Shown piece by piece: positions 1 through 9,000 of a stretch of DNA of 64,000 nt; positions within the stretch are counted from its first letter, which is position 1, and each line of letters starts with the position of its first letter. A program made the position numbers and the translations under genes. The notes below the pieces were generated by a model. It had not been told where the DNA came from. It worked only from the letters and a program-made list of their open reading frames with translations, and made no database searches. The stretch comes from JAJXWB01 sp965246795. GTDB lineage: Bacteria > Pseudomonadota > Alphaproteobacteria > Rhizobiales > Beijerinckiaceae. The DNA is taken from NCBI GenBank assembly GCA_965246795.1, contig CBDFFN010000022.1, positions 186,001 to 250,000 of the forward strand. The letters are read 5' to 3'.

Positions 1-432
1 CCGATCGTTGCCGATACGATCGCGGCTCTCGCCAGCGAACTCGGCCTCGACGCCACGACGCTCGAAGCGACCATGAAAGACTTCAACGATGCGGTGCGGC
101 CCGGCACGTTCGATCACACCGTGCTGGACGATTGTCGTACCGAAGGGCTCGATCCGCCGAAGTCGCATTGGGCGCGGCGCATCGAGACAGCGCCATTCTA
201 CGCTTATCCCGTGCGACCCGGCATCACCTTCACCTATCTCGGCACGCGCGTGGACTCTAACGCGCGCATACAAATGGCAGACGGAAAGCCGACCGCAAAC
301 ATGTTCGCCGCCGGCGAAATCATGGCCGGCAACGTGCTCGGCAAGGGATATGCGGCGGGTATCGGCATGACGATCGGCAGCGTTTTCGGACGCATTGCTG
401 GCGAGAGGGCCGCCCGTCATGCACGGAACTGA
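1..432 (+). CDS. tcuA: FAD-dependent tricarballylate dehydrogenase, C-terminal end (partial)
   Basis: Only the last 143 codons are in the window; the frame is open from base 1 and the start lies upstream. The C-terminal segment with FAAGEIMAGNVLGKGYAAGI is the FAD-contacting end of the FAD_binding_2 / fumarate reductase flavoprotein family. TcuA oxidises tricarballylate to cis-aconitate and passes electrons to TcuB. The next gene encodes a TcuB-like protein and its ATG (419) overlaps the end of this gene, which supports a tcuAB pair. The substrate is inferred from the pairing; related flavoproteins use other organic acids, and the catalytic region is outside the window. Confidence 0.8.
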   Translation, partial: PIVADTIAALASELGLDATTLEATMKDFNDAVRPGTFDHTVLDDCRTEGLDPPKSHWARRIETAPFYAYPVRPGITFTYLGTRVDSNARIQMADGKPTANMFAAGEIMAGNVLGKGYAAGIGMTIGSVFGRIAGERAARHARN

Positions 433-1534
433 CACGACGGACGTGCGCCATGCGACGCCGGCGCTCGCGGAAGCCGCGCGGCTGATGAATGTGTGCAATT
501 CTTGCCGTTACTGCGAAGGGCTGTGTGCGGTGTTTCCTGCGATGGAGATGCGCCGCACCTTCGCGGACGGCGATCTCGATTACCTCGCGAACCTCTGTCA
601 TGCCTGCGGGGCCTGCTACGTCGATTGCCAGTTTTCTCCACCACACGAATTCGACGTCAACGTGCCGAAGGTGCTGGCACAAGTGCGCGCGGAGTCTTGG
701 GGGCGCCATGTTTGGCCTGGCGCTTTGTGCGGCGTGTTCGATCGCAACGGGCTCTGGATTGCGCTGTCGACGGCAGTAGGTGTCGCAGGGTTTATTGGCG
801 GCTTCGTGTTGCTTGCCGACGCCCATGCCTTTTTCGGCGGCGCGAGCGGGCCGGGCGCCTTCTATCGGCTGATGCCGCACAACACGATGGCCGCGCTGTT
901 TGGCGGTGTCTTTTTTTACGCGATTGTCGCGATGGCGATGAGCATGCGCAGTTTTTCGCGCGCGATCGGCGTCCCGTCCGCGGCAAAACCTCTCGGGAAA
1001 GCCGGCCACGATGCCGCGACGCTGAAATATCTCGACGGCGGCGGTGTCGGATGTTCGGTCGACGACACGCAGGCGAAAGACCGACGCCGGCTTTGGCATC
1101 ACTTCGCCTTCTATGGCTTCCTGCTTTGCTTCGCGTCGACGTCGGTCGCGACGCTCTATCACTACGTCCTGCATCGCGAGGCGCCGTATCCGGTCTGGGA
1201 TTTGCCGGTGGTGCTCGGCACGTTGGGCGGCATCGGCCTGATTGTCGGGCCGATTGGCCTTCTGCATGCGCGATGGACACGCGACCCCGCCGTCTACGAC
1301 GAAAGCCGCACCGGCATGGACACGGCCTTTACGCTGTTGCTGTTGCTCACGAGCGTCACGGGCCTCGCGCTGCTCGTGCTGCGTGAGACGCCGGTGATGG
1401 GCACGCTACTCGCGGTGCATCTCGGTGTCGTGTTCGCGCTGTTCCTGACGATGCCCTACAGCCGCTTCGTCCATGGACTGTACCGCTACGCAGCGCTGGC
1501 GCGATACGCGCGTGAGCGGGCCAGCCAGTCGTAG
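419..1534 (+). CDS. tcuB: TcuB-like membrane Fe-S/heme electron-transfer protein
   Basis: 371 residues. The N-terminal part carries two ferredoxin-type cysteine clusters, CNSCRYCEGLC and CHACGACYVDC, followed by several hydrophobic helices (starting near GFIGGFVLLADAHAFF) that would anchor the protein in the cytoplasmic membrane. In the TcuAB system this protein reoxidises the flavin of TcuA and feeds electrons to the quinone pool. I chose ATG 419, which has a GAGAGGG ribosome site upstream and overlaps the tcuA end by 14 bases; an in-frame TTG at 395 would also give an open frame. No tricarballylate permease (tcuC) or regulator (tcuR) follows, so these may be upstream or absent. Family assignment is firm, substrate less so. 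Confidence 0.82.
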   Translation: MHGTDTTDVRHATPALAEAARLMNVCNSCRYCEGLCAVFPAMEMRRTFADGDLDYLANLCHACGACYVDCQFSPPHEFDVNVPKVLAQVRAESWGRHVWPGALCGVFDRNGLWIALSTAVGVAGFIGGFVLLADAHAFFGGASGPGAFYRLMPHNTMAALFGGVFFYAIVAMAMSMRSFSRAIGVPSAAKPLGKAGHDAATLKYLDGGGVGCSVDDTQAKDRRRLWHHFAFYGFLLCFASTSVATLYHYVLHREAPYPVWDLPVVLGTLGGIGLIVGPIGLLHARWTRDPAVYDESRTGMDTAFTLLLLLTSVTGLALLVLRETPVMGTLLAVHLGVVFALFLTMPYSRFVHGLYRYAALARYARERASQS

Positions 1535-1581
1535 CGCATGTCCCGCCGAAGTTGGTTTGATCCGGCGACATGGACATGCGC
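1534..1581 (+). repeat. Intergenic palindromic repeat, copy A
   Basis: A 48-base imperfect palindrome whose arms are GCGCATGTCC and GGACATGCGC, starting on the last base of the tcuB stop codon. The interior (CCGCCGAAGTT...CCGGCGACA) matches the reverse complement of copy B at 2081-2129, so the two copies lie in opposite orientation at the ends of the 600-base gap. Similar GAGCATGTCC palindromes are, to my knowledge, common between genes of Hyphomicrobiales; that family link is from memory. Confidence 0.7.
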
Positions 1582-1696
1582 CGATCCCGAGATCTCGCCA
1601 TCTCATGGTTGTTATTGCGTAAAATTTTATGTTGCAGCGCATGCGATGCAGGAATGTCGCAATTCACCGAAACCACGGGATGATCGCGCGTGGCCG

Positions 1697-1725
1697 TTTA
1701 CGCGTTCCGAGAGCTTAGGCATACT
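1697..1725 (+). promoter_or_regulatory. Candidate sigma-70 promoter for a small RNA
   Basis: TTTACG (1697-1702) and CATACT (1720-1725) are separated by 17 bases. Each hexamer matches 4 of 6 consensus positions. Transcription would begin near 1732, and an intrinsic terminator follows at 1845-1876, giving a transcript of about 145 bases without a credible reading frame. The match is modest; its weight comes from the correctly placed terminator. Confidence 0.35.
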
Positions 1726-1731
1726 GATCCC

Positions 1732-1876
1732 AGGTTCTGAAGCGTCTCACGGGACGCCATGAACGAAGCGTGTTGCACCCAGTCGGCCGACCTGATCACT
1801 CGCGCCCGATGAAGCTGGAGGGGCGGGGCAACATCGCAGCGACTGGGCCGCCCGCAAGGCGGCCCATTTCTTTTCT
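1732..1876 (+). ncRNA. Candidate structured small RNA
   Basis: Proposed transcript between the promoter at 1697-1725 and the terminator at 1845-1876. It can form a hairpin GCGTC/GACGC (1742-1757), an 8-base stem CCCAGTCG (1778-1785) with CGACTGGG (1840-1847), an inner CGCCC/GGGCG hairpin, and a 6-base pairing TGTTGC (1771-1776) with GCAACA (1828-1833). The last crosses the 8-base stem, as in a pseudoknot or an alternative fold. The terminator stem shares GGG 1845-1847 with the 8-base stem. It does not match what I remember of SRP RNA, RNase P, tmRNA or common riboswitches. 6S RNA or an alphaproteobacterial trans-acting RNA remain possible. Confidence 0.3.
1845..1876 (+). terminator. Intrinsic terminator of the candidate small RNA
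   Basis: A perfect 8-base stem, GGGCCGCC (1845-1852) with GGCGGCCC (1858-1865), loop CGCAA, followed by the T-rich tail ATTTCTTTTCT. It is more than 300 bases downstream of tcuB, so it may end either the candidate small RNA or tcuB readthrough. Confidence 0.65.
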
Positions 1877-2080
1877 GTGGGCAAGTTCGCGGCCCCCGAA
1901 CGCCCTCTTGCCGCGCTGCAACGAAAGCGTGGCTTTTGCGTTGCCCCTTCACGTGGGAGTTCGGCGCTCTCGACCGAAACTGTCGGGCGACGTGCCGATC
2001 CGAACATCTGAAGGTCTAGCGCGCATCCCGACCGCATGTATTCATGCGATCGGGTAGGATTCGCGCAACTTTACATCCTG

Positions 2081-2129
2081 GAGCATGTCTTTGTTCGCCA
2101 AACCGTGTCCACTTTGGCGGGACATGCTC
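2081..2129 (-). repeat. Intergenic palindromic repeat, copy B, abutting glgX
   Basis: A 49-base palindrome with arms GAGCATGTC (2081-2089) and GACATGCTC (2121-2129). Its reverse complement aligns with copy A through the CATGTCCCGCC core. It ends three bases before the glgX start codon, so any ribosome site for glgX (the best candidate is GGCGGGA inside the right arm) lies within the repeat. Confidence 0.7.
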
Positions 2130-2132
2130 TGA

Positions 2133-4241
2133 ATGCGCGTCGATGATGGTTCGCCGTTTCCGCTCGGGGCGACTTGGGATGGCCGTGGTGTCAATTTCGC
2201 GCTGTTCTCCGCCCATGCGACCGCCGTTGAACTTTGCCTTTTCGACCCGACCGGCCGGCGCGAAACCGATCGCATCAAGCTGCCGCAACGCACGGATCAC
2301 GTTTTCCACGGATACCTCAAGGATGTGCGACCCCGTCAGCTTTACGGCTATCGCGTCCATGGGCCGTACGAGCCCGAGCAAGGCCATCGCTTCAATCCGC
2401 ACAAGCTGCTGATCGACCCCTACGCGCGGCAGATCGTAGGACGCATCCGCTGGAACGATTCGCTCTACGGCTATCGCTATGGCTCGCAGCGCAGCGATCT
2501 TACGATGGACCGACGCGACAGCGCGCCGAGTGTTCCGAAGTGCCAGGTCGAAGATCCCGCATGGACGTTCGGCGACGACCGGCCGTTGCGCCGCCCGTGG
2601 AACGAGACGGTGATCTACGAGGCGCATGTCAAAGGACTGACACAGATGCGCACCGACCTGCCGGTCGCGATGCGCGGCACCTACGAGGCGCTCGGTCATC
2701 CCGCCGTCATCGAGCACCTGCTGAAGGTCGGCGTGACCGCGATCGAGCTGTTGCCGATCCATGCCTTTCCGGACGATCGCTTCCTCGCGGACAAGGGGCT
2801 ACGGAATTACTGGGGCTATTCGACGATGGCCTTCTTTGCGCCGGAGCCGCGTTACGCGGGACCGGGCGGTACGGAAAGCCTGCGTACTGCAATCGCATCA
2901 CTACATTCGGCCGGCATCGAGGTGATTCTGGACGTCGTCTACAACCATACGATGGAGAGCGACCATCTTGGTCCCACCATCTCGCTGCGCGGCATCGACA
3001 ACGCCACCTACTACAAGTGCGAGCCGGGCAGTCCACGGCTGAACTGGAATGCAACCGGCTGCGGCAACACGCTCGATCTGGCGCAACCGCGCGTGATGCA
3101 GATGGTGCTCGACAGCCTTCGGCACTGGGTCGAATCCTACCATGTCGATGGCTTTCGATTCGACCTTGCGACGGCGCTCGCGCGTGACCCCTATGATTTC
3201 ACCGATCGCGCGGCGTTTCTGCGCGCCATCGCGCAGGACCCGGTTCTGTCGCGTGTAAAACTGATTGCGGAACCGTGGGACCTCGGCCACGACGGCTATC
3301 GCGTCGGCGGGTTTCCCGCGGGCTGGGCGGAATGGAACGACAAGTTCCGCGACACGATGCGGTCGTTCTGGCGCGGCGATGCGGGCAAGTTGCCGGCTGT
3401 CGCGCAGGCGATGTCGGGATCGCGCGAAGTGTTCGAAGCGAGCGGGCGGTCGCCAACAGCCTCGATCAATTTCGTTTGCCCGCATGACGGCTTCACGCTG
3501 CGCGATCTGGTCAGCTACAACGAGAAGCACAACGTCGCGAACGGCGAAGGCAATCGCGACGGCACGTCCGACAATCTGTCGTGGAATCTTGGCGCCGAAG
3601 GCGAGACCGACGATACGCGCATCAAGGCGCAACGAAAGCAGCAAGTCCGCAATTTTCTCGCGACACTCTTTTGCGCGATCGGCACACCGATGCTCCTCAT
3701 GGGCGACGAGTTGTCGCGCACACAGGGCGGCAACAACAACCCCTATTGCCAGGACAACGAGACGAGCTGGCTCGACTGGAAGAAGGGGCAGTCTTTCGAT
3801 CCGGACCTGCTCGATTTCGTCGGCACGCTGGTCGCGTTCCGCAGCCGCTTCGAAGCGTTCCGGCGGAGGAATTGGCTATGTGGTGCGAAAGTGCCGGGAA
3901 CCGATTTGAAGGATGTCTATTGGCTAGCGCCAGAGGGGCGCGAAATGACCAATGACGACTGGGGCAACGGCAATCGGAAGGCGATAGGCATACAGCTCGG
4001 TAACGACGCGCCGGATGGGCAGCGCGTGCTGATCCTGATGAACGCCGACGCAGAGACGATGCCGTTCGCGCTGCCGGCTTTTCTTGGCGCAGGCGAGTGG
4101 GTGCAACTGCTCGACACATCGATTGATGAAGGTGAAACGCGCGAGAAAATGCGATTGTTGAAGAACGGTGAAAAGTATCCGCTTGCGGGCCGCTCGTTCA
4201 GCCTGTTTCAGCTTGCGACGGCGAAGGCCGCCGCCGCGTGA
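2133..4241 (+). CDS. glgX: Glycogen debranching enzyme GlgX
   Basis: 702 residues, the usual GlgX length. It hydrolyses alpha-1,6 branch points of limit-dextrin-type glucan in the cytoplasm, releasing linear malto-oligosaccharides. An N-terminal CBM48-like domain (SPFPLGATWDGRGVNFALFS) precedes a GH13 barrel. The nucleophile is D344 in GFRFDLA, the acid/base E380 in IAEPWDLG, and the NHD-type third carboxylate region appears as PHDGF. It is the first gene of a six-gene overlapping run ending with glgB. Linear products can pass to TreY, whose gene is two positions downstream, so GlgX here would play the TreX role of treXYZ systems. The ATG at 2133 is the only sensible start, but a palindromic repeat ends three bases upstream and there is no strong ribosome site. 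Confidence 0.95.
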   Translation: MRVDDGSPFPLGATWDGRGVNFALFSAHATAVELCLFDPTGRRETDRIKLPQRTDHVFHGYLKDVRPRQLYGYRVHGPYEPEQGHRFNPHKLLIDPYARQIVGRIRWNDSLYGYRYGSQRSDLTMDRRDSAPSVPKCQVEDPAWTFGDDRPLRRPWNETVIYEAHVKGLTQMRTDLPVAMRGTYEALGHPAVIEHLLKVGVTAIELLPIHAFPDDRFLADKGLRNYWGYSTMAFFAPEPRYAGPGGTESLRTAIASLHSAGIEVILDVVYNHTMESDHLGPTISLRGIDNATYYKCEPGSPRLNWNATGCGNTLDLAQPRVMQMVLDSLRHWVESYHVDGFRFDLATALARDPYDFTDRAAFLRAIAQDPVLSRVKLIAEPWDLGHDGYRVGGFPAGWAEWNDKFRDTMRSFWRGDAGKLPAVAQAMSGSREVFEASGRSPTASINFVCPHDGFTLRDLVSYNEKHNVANGEGNRDGTSDNLSWNLGAEGETDDTRIKAQRKQQVRNFLATLFCAIGTPMLLMGDELSRTQGGNNNPYCQDNETSWLDWKKGQSFDPDLLDFVGTLVAFRSRFEAFRRRNWLCGAKVPGTDLKDVYWLAPEGREMTNDDWGNGNRKAIGIQLGNDAPDGQRVLILMNADAETMPFALPAFLGAGEWVQLLDTSIDEGETREKMRLLKNGEKYPLAGRSFSLFQLATAKAAAA

Positions 4242-6025
4242 GGGCACATCATACGATGTCGTTCGGCGCCGAAGTGCATGTCGCTGGCGTGCGCTTCGCG
4301 CTCTATGCGCCGACAGCGAAAAGCGTCGATCTCGTTCCGCGCGATCGTGAACCTTTACCGATGACGGCGGATGCGGCTGGTCTGTATTCCCTCGATGTGC
4401 CGGACGTGGGCGCCGGACTTCGATATCGCTTCCGTATCGATGGCGATCTGCTCGTGCCCGATCCGGCATCGCGCGCGCAGCCGGACGGTATCGATGCAGA
4501 TGGTGTGGTCGTCGACTCGCGGCAGTACGAGTGGCGCACAGCGAATTGGCGCGGACGGCCGTGGCGCGAGGCGGTGATCTGGGAGGCGCATGTCGGCACG
4601 GCGACGCCAGAGGGTAGCTATCGCGCCTTGGGCGAAAAGCTGCCGGACCTCGCGGCCTTCGGCATCACCGCGATCCAGCTCATGCCGCTCGCCGATTGTC
4701 CCGGAGCGCGCAACTGGGGCTACGACGGCGTGCTGCTGTTTGCGCCGAACGGTGCCTACGGCACGCCCGACGATCTGCGCGCCTTCATCGACCGCGCCCA
4801 CGGACTCGGGCTGATGGTGTTCCTCGACGTCGTCTACAACCATTTCGGGCCGGCCGGGAATTACCTCCACGCCTACGCGAAGACGTTTTTCACCGAGCGG
4901 CATCCGACGCCGTGGGGCGCCGGCATCAACGTCGACGGGGAAACCGCTGCGATGGTGCGGCGCTTCTTCGTCGACAATGCGCTCTACTGGACGCAGGAAT
5001 TCCGCTTCGACGGGCTGCGTTTCGACGCGGTGCATGCACTTCGTGACGATTCAACCCCGCATATCCTCGCTGACATCGCGGGTGCGGTGCGCAAGGCTGC
5101 GGGCGAGCGCCACGTGCATCTTATCCTCGAGAACGAAGAGAATGCCGCGCGCTGGCTCGATCGTGACGGCGATGGACTGCCAGATAATTTCACGGCGCAG
5201 TGGAACGACGACATCCACCATTGTCTGCACACACTGATAACAGGCGAAAGCGACGCCTATTACGGCGACTTTTCCGACGACCCGCTCAGCCGGCTCGGCC
5301 GCGCGCTTGCAGAGGGGTTTGTCTATCAAGGCGAGGAATCGAAAAATCTTGGCCACGCACGCGGCGAAGTGTCGAAACATCTGCCGCCGACCGCCTTCGT
5401 GTCGTTTCTCCAGAACCATGATCAGGTCGGCAATCGCGCTGTCGGCGAGCGGATCGGCGCACTGGCCTCGCCACAGAAGGTTGCTTTCGCGCACGAAATC
5501 ATGCTGCTCGCGCCGCAGATTCCGATGTTTTTCATGGGCGAGGAATGGGGCGACACGAGCCCGTTCCTGTTCTTTGTCGATTTCGCGGATGATCCTGAAT
5601 TGTCGAAGGCTGTGCGCGACGGACGCCGCAAGGAGTTTGCGCGCTTCGCAGCCTTTTCAGACCCGGAGCGGGTACCCGATCCGACTGCGGTCCAAACCTT
5701 CGAAGCATCGAAATTGCATTGGGAAGAGCGTCGGGAAACAGAGGGCGCAAAAATACTTGCGATGCATGCATCCTTGCTGAAATTGCGTGCTGCCGAGATC
5801 GTGCCGCTGCTCGAAAAGAGTTTCGATGGCGGTGCGTGGGCCGTGGATAATGAGTTGCTCGACGTGTCATGGCGTTTTGGCGCCGAGCTTCTTCGCCTGG
5901 TTGCCAACGCTAGCGATGGTTCGCACGCCGTCGCGATCGATGAAGCCGAGCGCGTCATTCACGGCCGCTCGGACGGAAAACTCGATGCATGGTCCTGCTT
6001 GGCGACGGTGAGGTCGCGTGGCTGA
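4238..6025 (+). CDS. treZ: Malto-oligosyltrehalose trehalohydrolase TreZ
   Basis: 595 residues counted from GTG 4238, whose bases overlap the glgX stop (GTGA). The N-terminal CBM48-like domain (FGAEVHVAGVRFALYAP) precedes a GH13 barrel with the nucleophile D263 in GLRFDAVHAL, the acid/base in the LENEEN segment (about residue 298-300) and QNHDQVGNR. TreZ cleaves the alpha-1,4 bond next to the terminal trehalosyl unit made by TreY, releasing free trehalose in the cytoplasm. The TreY partner is the C-terminal half of the next gene. A second possible start is ATG 4256 (MSFGAEV), with GAGGG 11 bases upstream; it would remove six residues. Family assignment is very secure, the start is not. Confidence 0.93.
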   Translation: MRAHHTMSFGAEVHVAGVRFALYAPTAKSVDLVPRDREPLPMTADAAGLYSLDVPDVGAGLRYRFRIDGDLLVPDPASRAQPDGIDADGVVVDSRQYEWRTANWRGRPWREAVIWEAHVGTATPEGSYRALGEKLPDLAAFGITAIQLMPLADCPGARNWGYDGVLLFAPNGAYGTPDDLRAFIDRAHGLGLMVFLDVVYNHFGPAGNYLHAYAKTFFTERHPTPWGAGINVDGETAAMVRRFFVDNALYWTQEFRFDGLRFDAVHALRDDSTPHILADIAGAVRKAAGERHVHLILENEENAARWLDRDGDGLPDNFTAQWNDDIHHCLHTLITGESDAYYGDFSDDPLSRLGRALAEGFVYQGEESKNLGHARGEVSKHLPPTAFVSFLQNHDQVGNRAVGERIGALASPQKVAFAHEIMLLAPQIPMFFMGEEWGDTSPFLFFVDFADDPELSKAVRDGRRKEFARFAAFSDPERVPDPTAVQTFEASKLHWEERRETEGAKILAMHASLLKLRAAEIVPLLEKSFDGGAWAVDNELLDVSWRFGAELLRLVANASDGSHAVAIDEAERVIHGRSDGKLDAWSCLATVRSRG

Positions 6026-9000
6026 CGATTACCGGATTGACGCGCTATGCCGCGCCTATGGCGTCGCTTTGTCTTACGCGGACGCAGAAGGCCGCACACA
6101 GCATGCGAGCGCTGAGGGTAAGCGCCATGCGTTGCAAGCGCTTGGCATCGATGTCTCTGGCGATGCTGCCATCGATGCGGGTCTTGTGTCTGCCGAGACT
6201 TCACATCGACGCGTAATTCCGGAGCTGATCGTCACAGACGCGAACGCATCCCGCAGGATCGCCTTGAATGGTGCCGGGAACGCGGAATGGACCTTAGCCA
6301 CGGAAACGGGTGAGATTCTGTCCGGCCGCGAGGACCATGCGCTGGTCCTTCCGCCGCTCGCGGCGGGTTATCATCGGATCACGCTCAAGACGCGGGATGC
6401 GGAAGTCGCATCGACGATCCTTTCCGCTCCGAGTCGCTGCTACCTTCCCGAGGCGCTCGCATCAGGCCAACGCGGTTGGGGCGTCACAGCACAGGTCTAT
6501 TCGCTGCGCGGCACACGTGACATCGGCATCGGCACCTACGCCGAAGTTGCGAAGCTCGCCGGCGAAGTCGGCGATCGCGGCGGCGCTTTTCTGGGCTTGA
6601 GCCCCGTCCATGCGCTTTTCGGCGCCGACTCCTCGAAATACTCGCCCTATTCGCCGTCGTCACGACTGTTCCTGCAGACGGGTCTCATCGCACCGCATCT
6701 CGTGGAAGGTTTCGAACCGGGCGACGTCGCGCCAGCGAGCAGCAAACCGCTGATCGACTATCACAGCGTGCTACCTGCGCAGCGCGCGGCGCTCGAAAAA
6801 ATCTGGGCGCGCACGAAAGACGGCGCAGTTCGCGCGAGCGAAACATTCCGGCGCGACGGCGGCACGCGGCTCGAAGAGCACGCGACATTCGAAGCTTTGT
6901 CCGATCATTTCATGGCGCAGGGCCTGAATTGGCCCGGCGTGTGGCCGGACGCATTCCGCGCGCCGCGATCCGCAGAAGGGAAAGTTTTCCGCGCCGATCA
7001 TGACGAAGCCATCGCTTTTCATGTCTGGCTGCAATGGCTCGCGGACACGCAGCTTGCCGCCGCTGCCGGCGTCGCGCGCAAAAAGAACATGACCGTCGGT
7101 CTCTATCGCGATCTTGCCGTCGGCGCAGATCGCGGCGGTTCCGAATATTGGAGCGCGCCGGAGAGTTTCGTCGCGACACTGTCGGTTGGCGCGCCGCCCG
7201 ATCCGCTCGGGCCCCAAGGACAGGATTGGGGACTTCCGCCGCTGCATCCCGTGACGCTGGCCTCATCCGGTCTTGCAGCGTACCGCGCGCTCGTCTCCGC
7301 GAACATGCGTCATGCCGGCGCCATCCGCATCGATCACGCCTTCCAGTTGCAGCGCTTGTTCGTGATTCCTGCCGGCGGCATCGCACGCGACGGCGTCTAT
7401 CTCGACTATCCGCTCCACGCGCTGCTCGCCGTGCTGAAGATCGAGAGCCATCGCGCGAAGTGTCTCGTCATTGGCGAAGACCTTGGAACCGCACCCGCGG
7501 GCTTCTCCAACGCGATCATGGAAGCGGGAATGCTCTCCTACCGCGTTCTGCCGTTTGAGCGGCGCGATGGAGGCGTCTTCAAGGAGCCGGCAGCCTATCC
7601 CGCGCCGGCGCTCGCGGCGCTATCGACACACGATCTGCCCACCTTCGCCGGCTGGTGGCGTGGGCTCGATGTCGATGTGCGCGAATGTCTCGGCGTTTTC
7701 GACGCGGCGCAGAGCGCAAACGATCGTGTTGGTCGCGCGATCGATCGTGCTCGATTGGCGGAAGCGCTGCACGCCGAAGGTCTCGATGCCTCGCGCGACA
7801 TCGGCGATCCGCCCGACATCGCCTCGATGCGTTATCTTGCGCGCACACCCTGCGTCCTTGCGGCTGTGCAGATCGAGGATGTGTTGCGTGAAGAGCAACA
7901 GGCGAATCTGCCGGGACCGGATTGTGGGCACCCGAATTGGCGTCGTCGTTCGAGCGTGTCGCTCGACGGCATCGAACGCCATCCTGGCCTTGATCGCGTT
8001 GCTGCAGCCTTTGCTGCTGAAGGCCGCAGCAGGGACTTCAGCGCACGGAATATCCCGCGTGCCACGTATCGTTTGCAACTGCATGCCGGTTTCACCTTCG
8101 ATGATGCGGCGGCGACTGTGCCCTATCTCGCCGCGCTCGGCGTCAGTCACGTCTATGTCTCGCCGATCCAGATGGCTGCGCCCGGCTCGACGCATGGCTA
8201 CGACGTCGTCGATCCGACGCGGCTCAATCCCGAACTCGGCAGCGACGACGCCTTTGCGCGGTTCAGTGACGCGTTGCAGCGGCACGGTCTTCGGCTGCTC
8301 GTCGATATTGTGCCAAATCATGTCGGAGTCGGCGGCAAGAGTAATCCTTGGTGGCTCGACGTTCTCGAATGGGGCCGTCGCTCGCGTCACGCAGATTTCT
8401 TCGACATCGATTGGGAGAGAGACGGCGCAGACGGCAAACTGATCGTCCCATTCCTCGGCGAGCCGTTCGAAGCCCTTCTTGCAAAACGCTACGTCGGTCT
8501 CGGGTTCGAAGCGGGTCTTGGTCGCTTCGCCGTGTGGTACGGCGACCATTGTCATCCGGTGTCACCGCTCCACTATGCCGCACTGTTTTCACGTGCGCGC
8601 GGTGCGAGTGGCGAAGCAGCGAGCGTCCTCGAACATTTCGAAAACCGTTTCGCTGCACTCCGCGATGCGATGACTGATGAGATGCTGCTCGACAGCGCAA
8701 GAACTCTGCGGCGTGAGCTTTCAGCAGCGTGCGACGCGCATCCGTCATTGCGCCAAGCGCTGGAGCGTGTGGGCGGAGAGATGGACGCCGACGGTCTTCG
8801 CGATCTCTGCGCGCGGCAAGCTTGGCGGCTCGTCGCCTGGACGGAAGCGAACCAACACATCAACTACCGACGTTTCTTCGACATAACGTCACTGGCTGGC
8901 ATTCGCGTCGAAGACGAGAAGGTTTTCGAGGCCTCGCATCTCCTGATATTCGGCCTTGTTGAGGAGGGGCGTATCCATGGTCTGCGCTGCGATCACGTCG

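Larger units (their letters stand above)
1535..2132. other. Non-coding gap between tcuB and glgX
   Basis: A 598-base gap with no convincing protein gene; the short open frames on both strands have no ribosome site or recognisable product. It holds repeat A at its left end, repeat B at its right end, an AT-rich stretch near 1607-1635, a promoter-like pair at 1697-1725, a structured segment with a terminator ending near 1876, and a further hairpin (GGCAAG with CTTGCC, about 1880-1913). I see no clear promoter immediately before glgX. Confidence 0.6.

Noticed and set aside
1732..1876. Assignment of the candidate small RNA to SRP RNA, RNase P, tmRNA or a cobalamin riboswitch
   Set aside because: The diagnostic motifs of these families are not present. 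6S RNA could not be confirmed by eye, so no name is given.
1534..2129. Composite transposon or insertion sequence bounded by repeats A and B
   Set aside because: No transposase frame, no target-site duplication visible, and the ends are palindromic repeats rather than terminal inverted repeats of an insertion sequence.
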